The translations under genes were made by a program, and so were the position numbers. A stretch of 64,000 nucleotides of DNA from Bacteroidota bacterium (lineage in GTDB: Bacteria > Bacteroidota > Bacteroidia > Cytophagales > Cytophagaceae), in contig JAEWYS010000015.1 of the NCBI GenBank assembly GCA_023458555.1, forward strand, positions 124,001 to 188,000, written 5' to 3'. Shown in pieces: positions 23,933-31,905 of the stretch. Position 1 is the stretch's first letter, and every line of letters begins with the position of its first letter. A model generated the notes under the pieces. It was not told the origin of the DNA, did no database searches, and was given only the letters and a program-made list of their open reading frames with translations.

Positions 23933-24703
23933 CTATTCGAATATCAGGTGCTTTACAGATTCTCCTGAGTTTATCAGTTCCAGAAGAGAATCGATTCCGA
24001 TTTCAAGATGCTTCCCGGCAAATCTATTAGTTACTTCCTTGTCGCTTCTGGAGGTTTTGACCCCTTCCGGATCCATTGGATTGTCTGAAACCAGCAACAA
24101 TGCTCCGTGTGGAATACCATTGGCAAAGCCTACGACAAATATGGTCGCAGTTTCCATGTCGATTCCCATAGCCCGGATATCCCTCAGGTATTCTTTAAAA
24201 CCCTCATCATGCTCCCATACTCTGCGGTTGGTTGTATAGATCGTACCTGTCCAATAATCCAGCTCATGTTTTTTTATAGTAGAAGACACTGAGCGCTGGA
24301 GCCGGAAAGAAGGCAGAGCCGGAATCTCAGGTGGAAGATAGTCATCGCTGGTTCCCTCACCCCGAATAGCTGCGATAGGAAGTATCAGATCTCCTATTTT
24401 TGTTTTTTTCAGACCACCACATTTGCCGAGGAATAAAGCTGCCTTGGGCATGATTGCGCTTAATAAGTCCATTACGGTAGCCGCCATGGCGCTTCCCATT
24501 CCAAAATTTATAATTGTAATATTATGAGCAGTTGCGGTTTGCATTGGCTTGTCATACCCTTTGATTTCCACATCAAAACGGCTGGCAAACATCTCGACAT
24601 AATTAATAAAGTTTGTCAATAAAATGTATTGACCAAATTCATCCAAGGCAGTACCGGTATATCTGGGTAACCAGTCCGATACAATTTCATCTTTAGTCTT
24701 CAT
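23933..24703 (-). CDS. amn: AMP nucleosidase
   Basis: Cleaves AMP to adenine and ribose 5-phosphate in purine salvage. The 256-residue protein is the short Bacteroidota form, equal to the phosphorylase-like catalytic domain: INFGMGSAMAATVMDLL, ALFLGKCGGLKKTKIGDLILP, and the nucleoside-binding AMGIDMETATIF. ATG 24703 is preceded on the minus strand by a strong Shine-Dalgarno sequence, unusual in this window. It is divergent from the HsdR-N-like gene, with only 29 bp between the starts. Confidence 0.9.
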   Translation of the reverse strand: MKTKDEIVSDWLPRYTGTALDEFGQYILLTNFINYVEMFASRFDVEIKGYDKPMQTATAHNITIINFGMGSAMAATVMDLLSAIMPKAALFLGKCGGLKKTKIGDLILPIAAIRGEGTSDDYLPPEIPALPSFRLQRSVSSTIKKHELDYWTGTIYTTNRRVWEHDEGFKEYLRDIRAMGIDMETATIFVVGFANGIPHGALLLVSDNPMDPEGVKTSRSDKEVTNRFAGKHLEIGIDSLLELINSGESVKHLIFE

Positions 24704-24720
24704 ATATCTATCCTCCTTTT
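24704..24720 (-). promoter_or_regulatory. Strong Shine-Dalgarno sequence before amn
   Basis: On the minus strand, AAAAGGAGGA is followed by 7 bases and the ATG of amn. Most starts in this window lack such a motif, so translation of amn may be initiated differently or more strongly. Confidence 0.7.
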
Positions 24721-24732
24721 GTAAATTTGAGT

Positions 24733-25176
24733 ATGATTTGCCTTAATCTGCCACCGGTTTCATTCAGGTATAAAGACCTTAACGGAAAAAAGGCGGTTTT
24801 TGATATCCTGCGAAAGAAATATATAATTCTTACTCCGGAAGAATGGGTCCGGCAGCATTTTATTCATTTTCTGATTAATCATTGCAGGTATCCGAAGGCG
24901 CTCATTAAGATTGAATCAGGGCTTCGTTACAACTCGTTGAATGGCAGAAGCGATATTATTGTATTTGACCGTTCCGGGCAGGTTTTTATGCTGATTGAGT
25001 GTAAATCTTCTGAGTTATCGCTGTCAGATAAAGTATTTGAGCAGGCATCCCGCTATAATATTCACTACAAGGCACGTTATCTTGTTATCACGAATGGTCT
25101 GCAGCATTTTTGCTGTCGGATAATACATGAAACAGGCAGCTATGAGTTTGTGGAGCAGCTGCCTGCGTTTGAATGA
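24733..25176 (+). CDS. HsdR N-terminal-like PD-(D/E)XK nuclease-fold protein
   Basis: A 147-residue single-domain protein of the type annotated as type I restriction enzyme R N-terminal domain. Motifs are LTPEEWVRQHFIHFLIN, GRSDIIVFDRSG (Asp of the nuclease core) and LIECKSSE (the ExK), then RYLVITNGLQHF. There is no helicase, HsdM or HsdS near it, and it is short, so this is a stand-alone nuclease-fold protein and not a restriction system. The function is unknown. I use ATG 24733; a TTG two codons earlier overlaps the amn ribosome-binding region. Confidence 0.82.
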   Translation: MICLNLPPVSFRYKDLNGKKAVFDILRKKYIILTPEEWVRQHFIHFLINHCRYPKALIKIESGLRYNSLNGRSDIIVFDRSGQVFMLIECKSSELSLSDKVFEQASRYNIHYKARYLVITNGLQHFCCRIIHETGSYEFVEQLPAFE

Positions 25177-25179
25177 TAT

Positions 25180-26283
25180 TTATCCGACTTCTTCAAAAGG
25201 TAAGTTCAGGCTTTCTGCCAATAGTTTATGTACTATTTTGCCATGAACAATATTCAACCCTTCTTTTAACCCGGTATTTTCCCTGATTGCATTTTTCCAG
25301 CCTTTGTTTGCCAGTTGCAGGATAAACGGAAGTGTTGCATTGGTTAATGCCAGTGTTGAACTATGAGGTACTGCTCCGGGCATGTTGGCAACACAATAAT
25401 GAACAACCCCGTCTATAACATATATAGGAGCTTCGTGAGTAGTTGGCCGGCATGTTTCTATGCAGCCACCCTGATCTACGGCTACATCTACTAATACAGT
25501 GCCTGGGCGCATTAATTTGAGCATATCCGCTGATATCAGCACCGGAGCTTTGGCTCCGGGGATCAGTACAGCGCCAATAATCAGATCGGCCTGAGAAACC
25601 GTGTCACGAATATTTGTGGAGTTGGAGTATATGGTTGTTACATTGGAAGGAAGAATATCTGATAAATGACGTAAGCGGTCGATATTTATATCAAACAAGG
25701 TGACATTGGCTCCAAGACCGGCAGCCATTTTTGCGGCATTAGCTCCCACTATGCCTCCACCAAGCACAATAACATTAGCGGGGGGGACCCCGGGTACTCC
25801 ACCCAGCAGGACACCTCTTCCGCCCATAGGCTTTTCAAGATATTTCGCTCCTTCCTGAACACTCATTCGGCCGGCTATTTCTGACATTGGTGTAAGAAGA
25901 GGGAGTGACTTATCTGATTTTGTGACTGTTTCATATGCGATACATACTGCGCCTGATTTGCACATCGATTCGGTCAATTCCAGTGACGAAGCAAAGTGAA
26001 AATAGGAGAAAACAATATGGTGTTTCTCGATCAGATTATATTCTTCCCGCAGCGGTTCCTTAACTTTGATGATCAGCTCTGTGGTTTTGTAGATTGATTC
26101 AAGCGTATCTGCAATCTTTGCACCTTTTTCCATGTAATCGGAATCAGAAAAACCGGAACCAGCTCCTGCATCCTGCTGAATATAGACTTCGTGTCCGCAA
26201 TTGACTAATTCTGCTACTCCAGCCGGAGTGACAGCTACACGGTATTCATTCTTTTTTATTTCTTTAGGTACTCCTATTTTCAT
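25180..26283 (-). CDS. ald: Alanine dehydrogenase
   Basis: Interconverts L-alanine and pyruvate plus ammonia with NAD. The 367-residue protein starts MKIGVPKEIKKNEYRVAVTP, the family signature, then IIKVKEPLREEY with the substrate Lys, FSYFHFAS with the conserved His, and the Rossmann segment VIVLGGGIVGANAAKMAAGLGA. Length is normal. It is convergent with the HsdR-N-like gene (3-bp gap between stop codons) and is separated from the upstream DUF1573 gene by a terminator. Confidence 0.95.
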   Translation of the reverse strand: MKIGVPKEIKKNEYRVAVTPAGVAELVNCGHEVYIQQDAGAGSGFSDSDYMEKGAKIADTLESIYKTTELIIKVKEPLREEYNLIEKHHIVFSYFHFASSLELTESMCKSGAVCIAYETVTKSDKSLPLLTPMSEIAGRMSVQEGAKYLEKPMGGRGVLLGGVPGVPPANVIVLGGGIVGANAAKMAAGLGANVTLFDINIDRLRHLSDILPSNVTTIYSNSTNIRDTVSQADLIIGAVLIPGAKAPVLISADMLKLMRPGTVLVDVAVDQGGCIETCRPTTHEAPIYVIDGVVHYCVANMPGAVPHSSTLALTNATLPFILQLANKGWKNAIRENTGLKEGLNIVHGKIVHKLLAESLNLPFEEVG

Positions 26284-26330
26284 ATAATATTTAACTTCAA
26301 TGTTGAATCAGAGTTGTTGCTGATATATAA

Positions 26331-26365
26331 AAAAAAAGCCATCCCACATTGGAATGGCTTTTTTT
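26331..26365 (-). terminator. Intrinsic terminator of the DUF1573 gene
   Basis: GCCATCCC (26338-26345) pairs with GGAATGGC (26351-26358), one mismatch, with A-run and T-run on opposite sides; on the minus strand the U-run follows the hairpin, before the ald promoter region. Confidence 0.85.
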
Positions 26366-26377
26366 GAATTAATATTT

Positions 26378-27157
26378 TTATTTAAAAGGTGTCTGGTTGC
26401 TTTCCTTCAAAGGACTTTGATTCGAAAGATTTTCGACCACTTCAGCCTGTAGTATGATTTGCATAAGCGGATTATTCAGATCATTGGTGGTTAACGACAC
26501 GATATCTCTATTGGGCCCGTCCTGATAAGGGTTGTACACAAGCTCCAGTTTGCCGGATTTTCCCGGCTCCAGAGTAGCAGGAGTAAGTGTATATTTAATG
26601 CAGTTGCAGGCAGACTGAGCTTTGGTAATTGTTAAAGGAGTTTTACCTGTATTCTTTACCTGAAATTCTTTAACAACCTTTTGTCCTCTTTCAATTTTCC
26701 CAAAGTTATATTCGTTCTTATCAAGTTTCAGCTGAGCTGATTTTTTTAATTCTTCCGGAGAATATTGGGGCTTTTCCTCTTCTTTGTTAACAACACCTTT
26801 GATAAACAATACTTTGCTTGATTCTATTGCATTGGAAGTGATTGTAATGCTTTTGTTAAAAACACCCGGACGTCCTTTGCTGTTGTAGGATGCTTTGATA
26901 ACACCCGTTCCCCCGGGAGGAACAGGATCTTTGGTCCAGTTTGGAGTGGTGCATCCGCAGGATGCTCTTACATTTGTAATAATAATAGGAGTAGTACCGG
27001 TATTGGTGAAAGTAAATTCATGCTCAGCCTGAATGCCTTCGCTGAAGGTGCCAAAGTCGAACGATTCTTCTTTGAATTCAAATTCTCCGGTCTGAGCAAA
27101 TGCGCTCCATACCAGCAGCAGACAACTGCCTAATAAAAGTGTCAGATTTTTTACCAT
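26378..27157 (-). CDS. Exported protein with two DUF1573 domains
   Basis: A 259-residue protein with a signal peptide (MVKNLTLLLGSCLLLVWSAF, cleavage near 21) and two DUF1573 domains, about 25-120 and 145-240. Each has the pattern FTNTGTTPIIITNVRASCGC or VKNTGKTPLTITKAQSACNC followed by a PPGxxGxI-type turn (VPPGGTGVI, LEPGKSGKLEL). Such Ig-like domains with a Cys pair are common in Bacteroidota and have no established function. It is monocistronic, flanked by its own terminator. Confidence 0.9.
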   Translation of the reverse strand: MVKNLTLLLGSCLLLVWSAFAQTGEFEFKEESFDFGTFSEGIQAEHEFTFTNTGTTPIIITNVRASCGCTTPNWTKDPVPPGGTGVIKASYNSKGRPGVFNKSITITSNAIESSKVLFIKGVVNKEEEKPQYSPEELKKSAQLKLDKNEYNFGKIERGQKVVKEFQVKNTGKTPLTITKAQSACNCIKYTLTPATLEPGKSGKLELVYNPYQDGPNRDIVSLTTNDLNNPLMQIILQAEVVENLSNQSPLKESNQTPFK

Positions 27158-27258
27158 GTTGAAAATATGTTATTAATTATAAAACCATTTATGAAATGAA
27201 GTATTGAAAAAACTCCCAAATATTATTCCATTTTTTAAAAGACACAAATTTTATTTGG

Positions 27259-27289
27259 TTTGATCCTAAAACCTTTTTACATATTTTTG
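27259..27289 (+). promoter_or_regulatory. Bacteroidota-type promoter of the E1 fusion gene
   Basis: TTTG at 27259-27262 and TATTTTTG at 27282-27289 are spaced by 19 bp, as in the tRNA-Lys promoters. The GTG start of the E1 gene is 53 bp downstream. Confidence 0.75.
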
Positions 27290-27341
27290 ACGTTAAACTG
27301 TAAATAAAGGTAGGCATTTTTTCCATCAAATCTAGAATATA

Positions 27342-29771
27342 GTGGATACTCAGGAAGTAATACCAAATCTTAGCATATCAAAAGAAGAAGTTCTTAATGA
27401 TTATCGCATTGCCTGCGAAAGCAGACAGGCGAGTATTCTTGGACGTAAGGAAGTATTCATGGGGAAAGCTAAATTTGGCATATTTGGTACAGGTAAAGAA
27501 CTTGCGCAGATTGCCATGGCGAAGTATTTCCGTGAAGGCGATTTCCGTTCAGGCTATTACAGGGATCAGACATTCATGATGGCTATTGGAGAATTGACTA
27601 TCAAACAGTATTTTTCCCAATTATATGCGCATACGGATGTTGAGGTAGAGCCTCATTCTGCCGGAAGAATGATGATTGGCCACTATTGCACCAGAAGTCT
27701 TGATAATGAGGGCAAATGGAAAGATCTGACCAAAATAAAAAATTCAAGTCCTGATATATCTCCGACAGGAGCACAAATGCCTCGGCTTGTTGGTCTGGCA
27801 TACGCTTCAAAACTGTACAGAAATAATAAAGATCTTCATTACCTTAAGCAGTTTTCTGTCAATGGAAATGAAATTGCTTTTGGTACTATAGGAAATGCAG
27901 CAACAGCAGAAGGCATTTTTTTTGAAGCGGTAAATGCTGCCGGAGTTTTGCAGATTCCTATGATTGTATCTATATGGGATGATGCATACGGAATTTCCGT
28001 ACCTCAGGAGTATCAGACTACTAAAGTGGATATATCTGCCATGTTTACCGGCTTTCGCAGAACCAGGGACGAGCGCGGAATTGAAATATATAAGGTGAAT
28101 GGCTGGAATTATGAAGCACTGTGCGCTACCTATAAAGAGGCAGCTGAGCTTGCGCGACAGGAGCATGTTCCTTCACTTATTCATGTAGCTGAACTTACAC
28201 AGCCTCTGGGACATTCTACTTCTGGTTCGCATGAACGCTACAAGTCAAAGGAAAGACTTGCCTGGGAAGAAGAATTTGATTGTAACAAGAAATTCAGAGA
28301 GTGGATACTTGATTCTGAGATTGTTTCTGAGGGAGAACTGCTTGCTATAGAAAAGGCGGCTGTTGATACTGTCAGAAAAGCCAGACAGGAAGCCTGGAGC
28401 GATTTTGTAGAATCAATGAAAGGAGATCTGGATCTGGCTCTTCAGCTAATCAGAGAGGCGGCAGATAGCTCATCCGATAATCAGGAAGCGCTGAATGATA
28501 TTTATAATGAGCTTTCCAGAACACTCAATCCGATACGAAGTGATGCATACAAGGCTGTAAAAAAGACACTGAGAATTATCCGCAGAGAAGACAACCGGAT
28601 AAAGCCAAAGCTCATAGGCTGGCTGGAAAGAGCTACCAGAGAAAATGCAGAGCGGTATAATTCGCATTTATACAGTCAGTCAGAAGATAGTGCGCTGCAT
28701 GTTAAGGAAATATCGCCTGCTTATGCTGATGATGCCGAATCAGTAGATGGAAGGGAAGTACTGCAGGCCAATTTTGAAGCGCTTATGCTAAAAGATGCCA
28801 GAGTATTTGCTTTTGGCGAAGACGTGGGAGTGATCGGAGATGTGAACCAGGGACTGGCTGGTTTGCAGCAAAAGTTTGGTAAACTCCGGGTAATAGATAC
28901 AGGTATTCGCGAACTTTCCATTGTAGGACAGGGAATAGGTGCCTCCATGAGGGGGTTAAGGCCAATAGCAGAGATTCAGTATCTTGATTATCTTATATTT
29001 GCTATTCAGACATTGTCGGATGATCTGGCGACTCTGCATTATCGTACCAAAGGAGGACAGAAGGCTCCGATGATTATCAGAACCAGGGGGCATCGTCTTG
29101 AAGGAATGTTCCATTCCGGATCACCAATGAGTCTCATTCTTGGCAGTCTCAGGGGAGTGTATGTGCTTGTACCGCGCAATATGACCCAGGCCGCAGGTTT
29201 CTATAATACCATGTTAAAATCCGATGATCCGGCTATTATTATTGAGAGTCTGAATGGTTATCGTCTGAAAGAAAAGATGCCCTCTAATCTCGGAGAATAT
29301 ACGGTGCCTCTCGGAGTACCGGAGATACTGAGAGAGGGAGATGATATTACCATTGTTACCTACGGGTCTATGTGCCGTATTGTCATGGATGCAGCCGAGC
29401 AGTTGCAGGAAGTCGGAATTTCGTGCGAAGTAATTGATGTACAGACATTGATTCCTTTTGACAGAAATCATCTGATAGTCGAGTCTGTTAAGAAAACGAA
29501 CAGAGCTATTTTTACAGATGAGGATGTGCCGGGGGGAGCTTCTGCCTATATGCTCCAAAAAGTTCTGGAAGAGCAGAATGCTTACCGATACCTGGATGCC
29601 AGGCCCGTGACGATTCCGGGCAAAGCGCACAGACCGGCTTATGCATCTGACGGAGATTATTTTTCCAAACCCAATACAGAAGATATATTCGATGCGGCTT
29701 ATGCTATGATGCATGAAGCAGATCCTGATAACTTTCCTGAATTGTACCCGACAGATAATATGAATGGATGA
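27342..29771 (+). CDS. Fused E1 alpha/beta 2-oxoacid dehydrogenase
   Basis: The thiamine diphosphate-dependent E1 step of a branched-chain 2-oxoacid or pyruvate dehydrogenase complex, with both subunits in one 809-residue chain. The alpha part (about 1-370) carries the ThDP motif GNAATAEGIFFEAVNAAGVLQ...DAYGISVP; a linker follows; the beta part (about 470-800) has FGEDVGVIGDVNQGLAGLQ, IREL, and AQIT-like segments. This alpha-beta fusion is a common Bacteroidota form. It starts at GTG 27342. The downstream DCC gene overlaps by 4 bp (ATGA). No E2 or E3 gene is in the window. Substrate choice between pyruvate and branched-chain acids is uncertain. Confidence 0.9.
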   Translation: MDTQEVIPNLSISKEEVLNDYRIACESRQASILGRKEVFMGKAKFGIFGTGKELAQIAMAKYFREGDFRSGYYRDQTFMMAIGELTIKQYFSQLYAHTDVEVEPHSAGRMMIGHYCTRSLDNEGKWKDLTKIKNSSPDISPTGAQMPRLVGLAYASKLYRNNKDLHYLKQFSVNGNEIAFGTIGNAATAEGIFFEAVNAAGVLQIPMIVSIWDDAYGISVPQEYQTTKVDISAMFTGFRRTRDERGIEIYKVNGWNYEALCATYKEAAELARQEHVPSLIHVAELTQPLGHSTSGSHERYKSKERLAWEEEFDCNKKFREWILDSEIVSEGELLAIEKAAVDTVRKARQEAWSDFVESMKGDLDLALQLIREAADSSSDNQEALNDIYNELSRTLNPIRSDAYKAVKKTLRIIRREDNRIKPKLIGWLERATRENAERYNSHLYSQSEDSALHVKEISPAYADDAESVDGREVLQANFEALMLKDARVFAFGEDVGVIGDVNQGLAGLQQKFGKLRVIDTGIRELSIVGQGIGASMRGLRPIAEIQYLDYLIFAIQTLSDDLATLHYRTKGGQKAPMIIRTRGHRLEGMFHSGSPMSLILGSLRGVYVLVPRNMTQAAGFYNTMLKSDDPAIIIESLNGYRLKEKMPSNLGEYTVPLGVPEILREGDDITIVTYGSMCRIVMDAAEQLQEVGISCEVIDVQTLIPFDRNHLIVESVKKTNRAIFTDEDVPGGASAYMLQKVLEEQNAYRYLDARPVTIPGKAHRPAYASDGDYFSKPNTEDIFDAAYAMMHEADPDNFPELYPTDNMNG

Positions 29772-30160
29772 AAAATGATCATCCGGTGATCTTTTTTGAT
29801 GGTGTCTGTGGATTGTGTAACAGGTTTGTTGATTTTGTTATTCGCAGAGATAAGGAGAAAAAATTTCTTTTTGCACCTTTGCAGGGAGCTACTGCCAGCA
29901 AGCATAATCTTTCGCTCGGAAAGTATAATTCGGTAGTCTTGTGGCAAGGTGGTAAGTATCAGGTCAAGTCTTCTGCCGCTATTGCTATACTGTCACAGCT
30001 TCCGGGATTGTTCAGGCTGGCAAAGATTTTACTATTCATACCTGAGAGCATTAGGGATTGGGTGTACGATATAGTAGCAGACAATCGTTATCGCTGGTTT
30101 GGTAAAAAGAAAGTATGCCGGATTCCTTCCAAAGAAGAGCGGTTGCGGTTTATGCCTTAA
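29768..30160 (+). CDS. DCC-family (DUF393) thiol-disulfide oxidoreductase-like protein
   Basis: A 130-residue protein with the DxxCxLC motif FFDGVCGLCNRFVDFVIRRD at 9-28, then FAPLQG and a KSSAAIAILSQLPG region, all typical of the DCC (DUF393) family, whose predicted thioredoxin-like fold has no settled function. It overlaps the E1 gene by 4 bp, so it is translated from the same message. There is no signal peptide. It is convergent with the LuxE-like gene. Confidence 0.85.
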   Translation: MKNDHPVIFFDGVCGLCNRFVDFVIRRDKEKKFLFAPLQGATASKHNLSLGKYNSVVLWQGGKYQVKSSAAIAILSQLPGLFRLAKILLFIPESIRDWVYDIVADNRYRWFGKKKVCRIPSKEERLRFMP

Positions 30161-30178
30161 AAGTTCTGGGCAATTACC

Positions 30179-31162
30179 CTATCCTTCGTATAGCAGGTTG
30201 CATCCCCGGATCTCCGAATTGTCCAGTCGTCCCAGTACTCTAAATCCTTCCGGTGTACAGATACCAATATCTTCGGTTTCTATAAAGCAGCAGCTGTCGA
30301 TATTGGCAAGATCCGCCACTTTGATTACTCCGCTTCGTATTCCGGTATTGTCACAAAAAGGATCATTGATCTCTCTGGTCATTATTTTCATCCAGGGTGG
30401 CGTGAGGAAAAAGCCATTGTTGCTGGAATATGCCTGCGACAATAATTCAGTCATACCGTATTCGGAATGTATTTTACTCAGCTGGAAATTTTCTAATAAC
30501 GTCTGATGCAGTTCTTCTTTTGTCAGCTCTTTTCTACGCCCCTTCATGCCACCGGTTTCGATAAGGGTTATGTCCGGAAGCGATAGTCCGGTTTCTGCCA
30601 GATCCAGCAATGCGTATGCTACCCCAAAAAGGAATACTTTACGAGATGTTTGGGCTGCTTGTCTTAATGTTTCCAGAAGCCCATCAGTTGATTTTATAAA
30701 TCCCGACAAAGGAGAGTGGCTTTTCCGGATGAAATAATTGATCATATAAATCAGCGAGGAATGAGGATTCTCCTGATATGAGGGTAATAGCGCGAGAATT
30801 ATAGTATTATCAAGATCGGAATAAAACTGCTGGAATACTTTTTCAGATACCCGGAGATACCAGTCCGGGTCTGCGATGTAGTGAGTGCTGCGTTGCATTC
30901 CGGTAGTGCCGCTGCTCAGGAATTTTGTCTGTACTAGCGGGGTTCCTGAAAGTACGCTGTGGGTTTTAAAAAATGAAATTGGCAGAAAAGGTATCTGCTC
31001 CGGATGACTAATTGTGACCGGGTCAATGCTGAGTGATTGAAGATATTGGCTGTATACCGGATTTTTGGCAGCCTGCCATCGGAAAATTTCCATAGCCATC
31101 TGCGAAAATGCACTATGACTCAGGTTTAGTATCTGATTTTTATAACTATTTGCCGGACTCAT
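30179..31162 (-). CDS. LuxE-like acyl-protein synthetase/ligase
   Basis: A 327-residue member of the LuxE/adenylate-forming acyl-protein synthetase family. It has the SSGTTGMQRSTHY phosphate-binding-like motif (about 108-120), the ETGGMKGRRKELT segment, EYGMTELLSQAY (typical of these enzymes) and GLGRLDNSE-like end (RVLGRLDNSEIRGC). LuxE activates fatty acids with ATP. In Bacteroidota such proteins occur without luciferase, and the acyl substrate here is unknown. There is no luxC/D neighbour. The gene is single, convergent with the DCC gene and divergent from a lipoprotein gene. Confidence 0.85.
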   Translation of the reverse strand: MSPANSYKNQILNLSHSAFSQMAMEIFRWQAAKNPVYSQYLQSLSIDPVTISHPEQIPFLPISFFKTHSVLSGTPLVQTKFLSSGTTGMQRSTHYIADPDWYLRVSEKVFQQFYSDLDNTIILALLPSYQENPHSSLIYMINYFIRKSHSPLSGFIKSTDGLLETLRQAAQTSRKVFLFGVAYALLDLAETGLSLPDITLIETGGMKGRRKELTKEELHQTLLENFQLSKIHSEYGMTELLSQAYSSNNGFFLTPPWMKIMTREINDPFCDNTGIRSGVIKVADLANIDSCCFIETEDIGICTPEGFRVLGRLDNSEIRGCNLLYEG

Positions 31163-31190
31163 CTGTTTTCAATTGATAAATTTTTGCAGG

Positions 31191-31847
31191 ATGCGTTTTA
31201 CCGGAATTATATTTTACGTTATCATCTTTATTCTGGGTTGTGACAGGGCTCCGGAATACCCTGCACGACCAACGATCCGGTTTGAAAAGATCCGGCGTTT
31301 TGTTATTATGAATCCCTATACACTCAGTCAAACAGACTCCATAATCATTACAGTACAGTTTGAAGACGGGGATGGAGACCTTGGCCTTTCCGATCAGGAC
31401 GTATATTACCCATATCAGCCGTATGATTTTGTACTGGATGATGACGGCAATATACTAAAATTATCATCAAGCGGAGGATCGGAAAGTTATAATCCATGTT
31501 ATTACATAATCGGAAATTACGCAGGAACGAATTCCGGAATTGATACCTTCCGGGTAAATTACAACCCTGATCATTTTAATTTTTTTGCAGATATGTGGAT
31601 TAAGGAAGGAGCTGTCTTTAAACGATATGATACCTGTTACTCGCCGCTGAACGGACGTTTTCCGTTATTGTCGCCCAGAAACTACGAAGGGCCGATTGAC
31701 GGAGAACTTTCATTTACCATTTCTGATCAGCCCTGGCTTGCTGAAATTCTCAACGGTAAAATCGTAAAATTTCAAATCTATATTCAGGACAGAGCGCTTC
31801 ATAAAAGTAATGTGGTTGAGACTTCCGAAATTCAGTTCAGGTACTGA
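31191..31847 (+). CDS. Lipoprotein of unknown function
   Basis: A 218-residue protein with a lipoprotein signal (MRFTGIIFYVIIFILGC, lipobox ILGC). The mature chain has an acidic glycine-rich DGDGDLGLSDQD segment (calcium-loop-like), two further Cys residues, and a C-terminal half with alternating hydrophobic residues (IVKFQIYIQDRALHKSNVVE), suggesting a beta-sandwich. No family recognised with confidence. I chose ATG 31191 because it puts the signal at the N-terminus; an in-frame TTG at 31173 adds 6 residues. The dnaG gene starts 58 bp downstream on the same strand. Confidence 0.75.
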   Translation: MRFTGIIFYVIIFILGCDRAPEYPARPTIRFEKIRRFVIMNPYTLSQTDSIIITVQFEDGDGDLGLSDQDVYYPYQPYDFVLDDDGNILKLSSSGGSESYNPCYYIIGNYAGTNSGIDTFRVNYNPDHFNFFADMWIKEGAVFKRYDTCYSPLNGRFPLLSPRNYEGPIDGELSFTISDQPWLAEILNGKIVKFQIYIQDRALHKSNVVETSEIQFRY

Positions 31848-31905
31848 TTTTTAGCAAAAAAATAGCTAACTTGAATCTGATTCCTATTAAAACAGCCTTA
31901 CAACA

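Noticed and set aside
24733..25176. Remnant of a type I restriction-modification system
   Set aside because: There are no HsdM/HsdS fragments, and the gene is compact and intact with normal neighbours.
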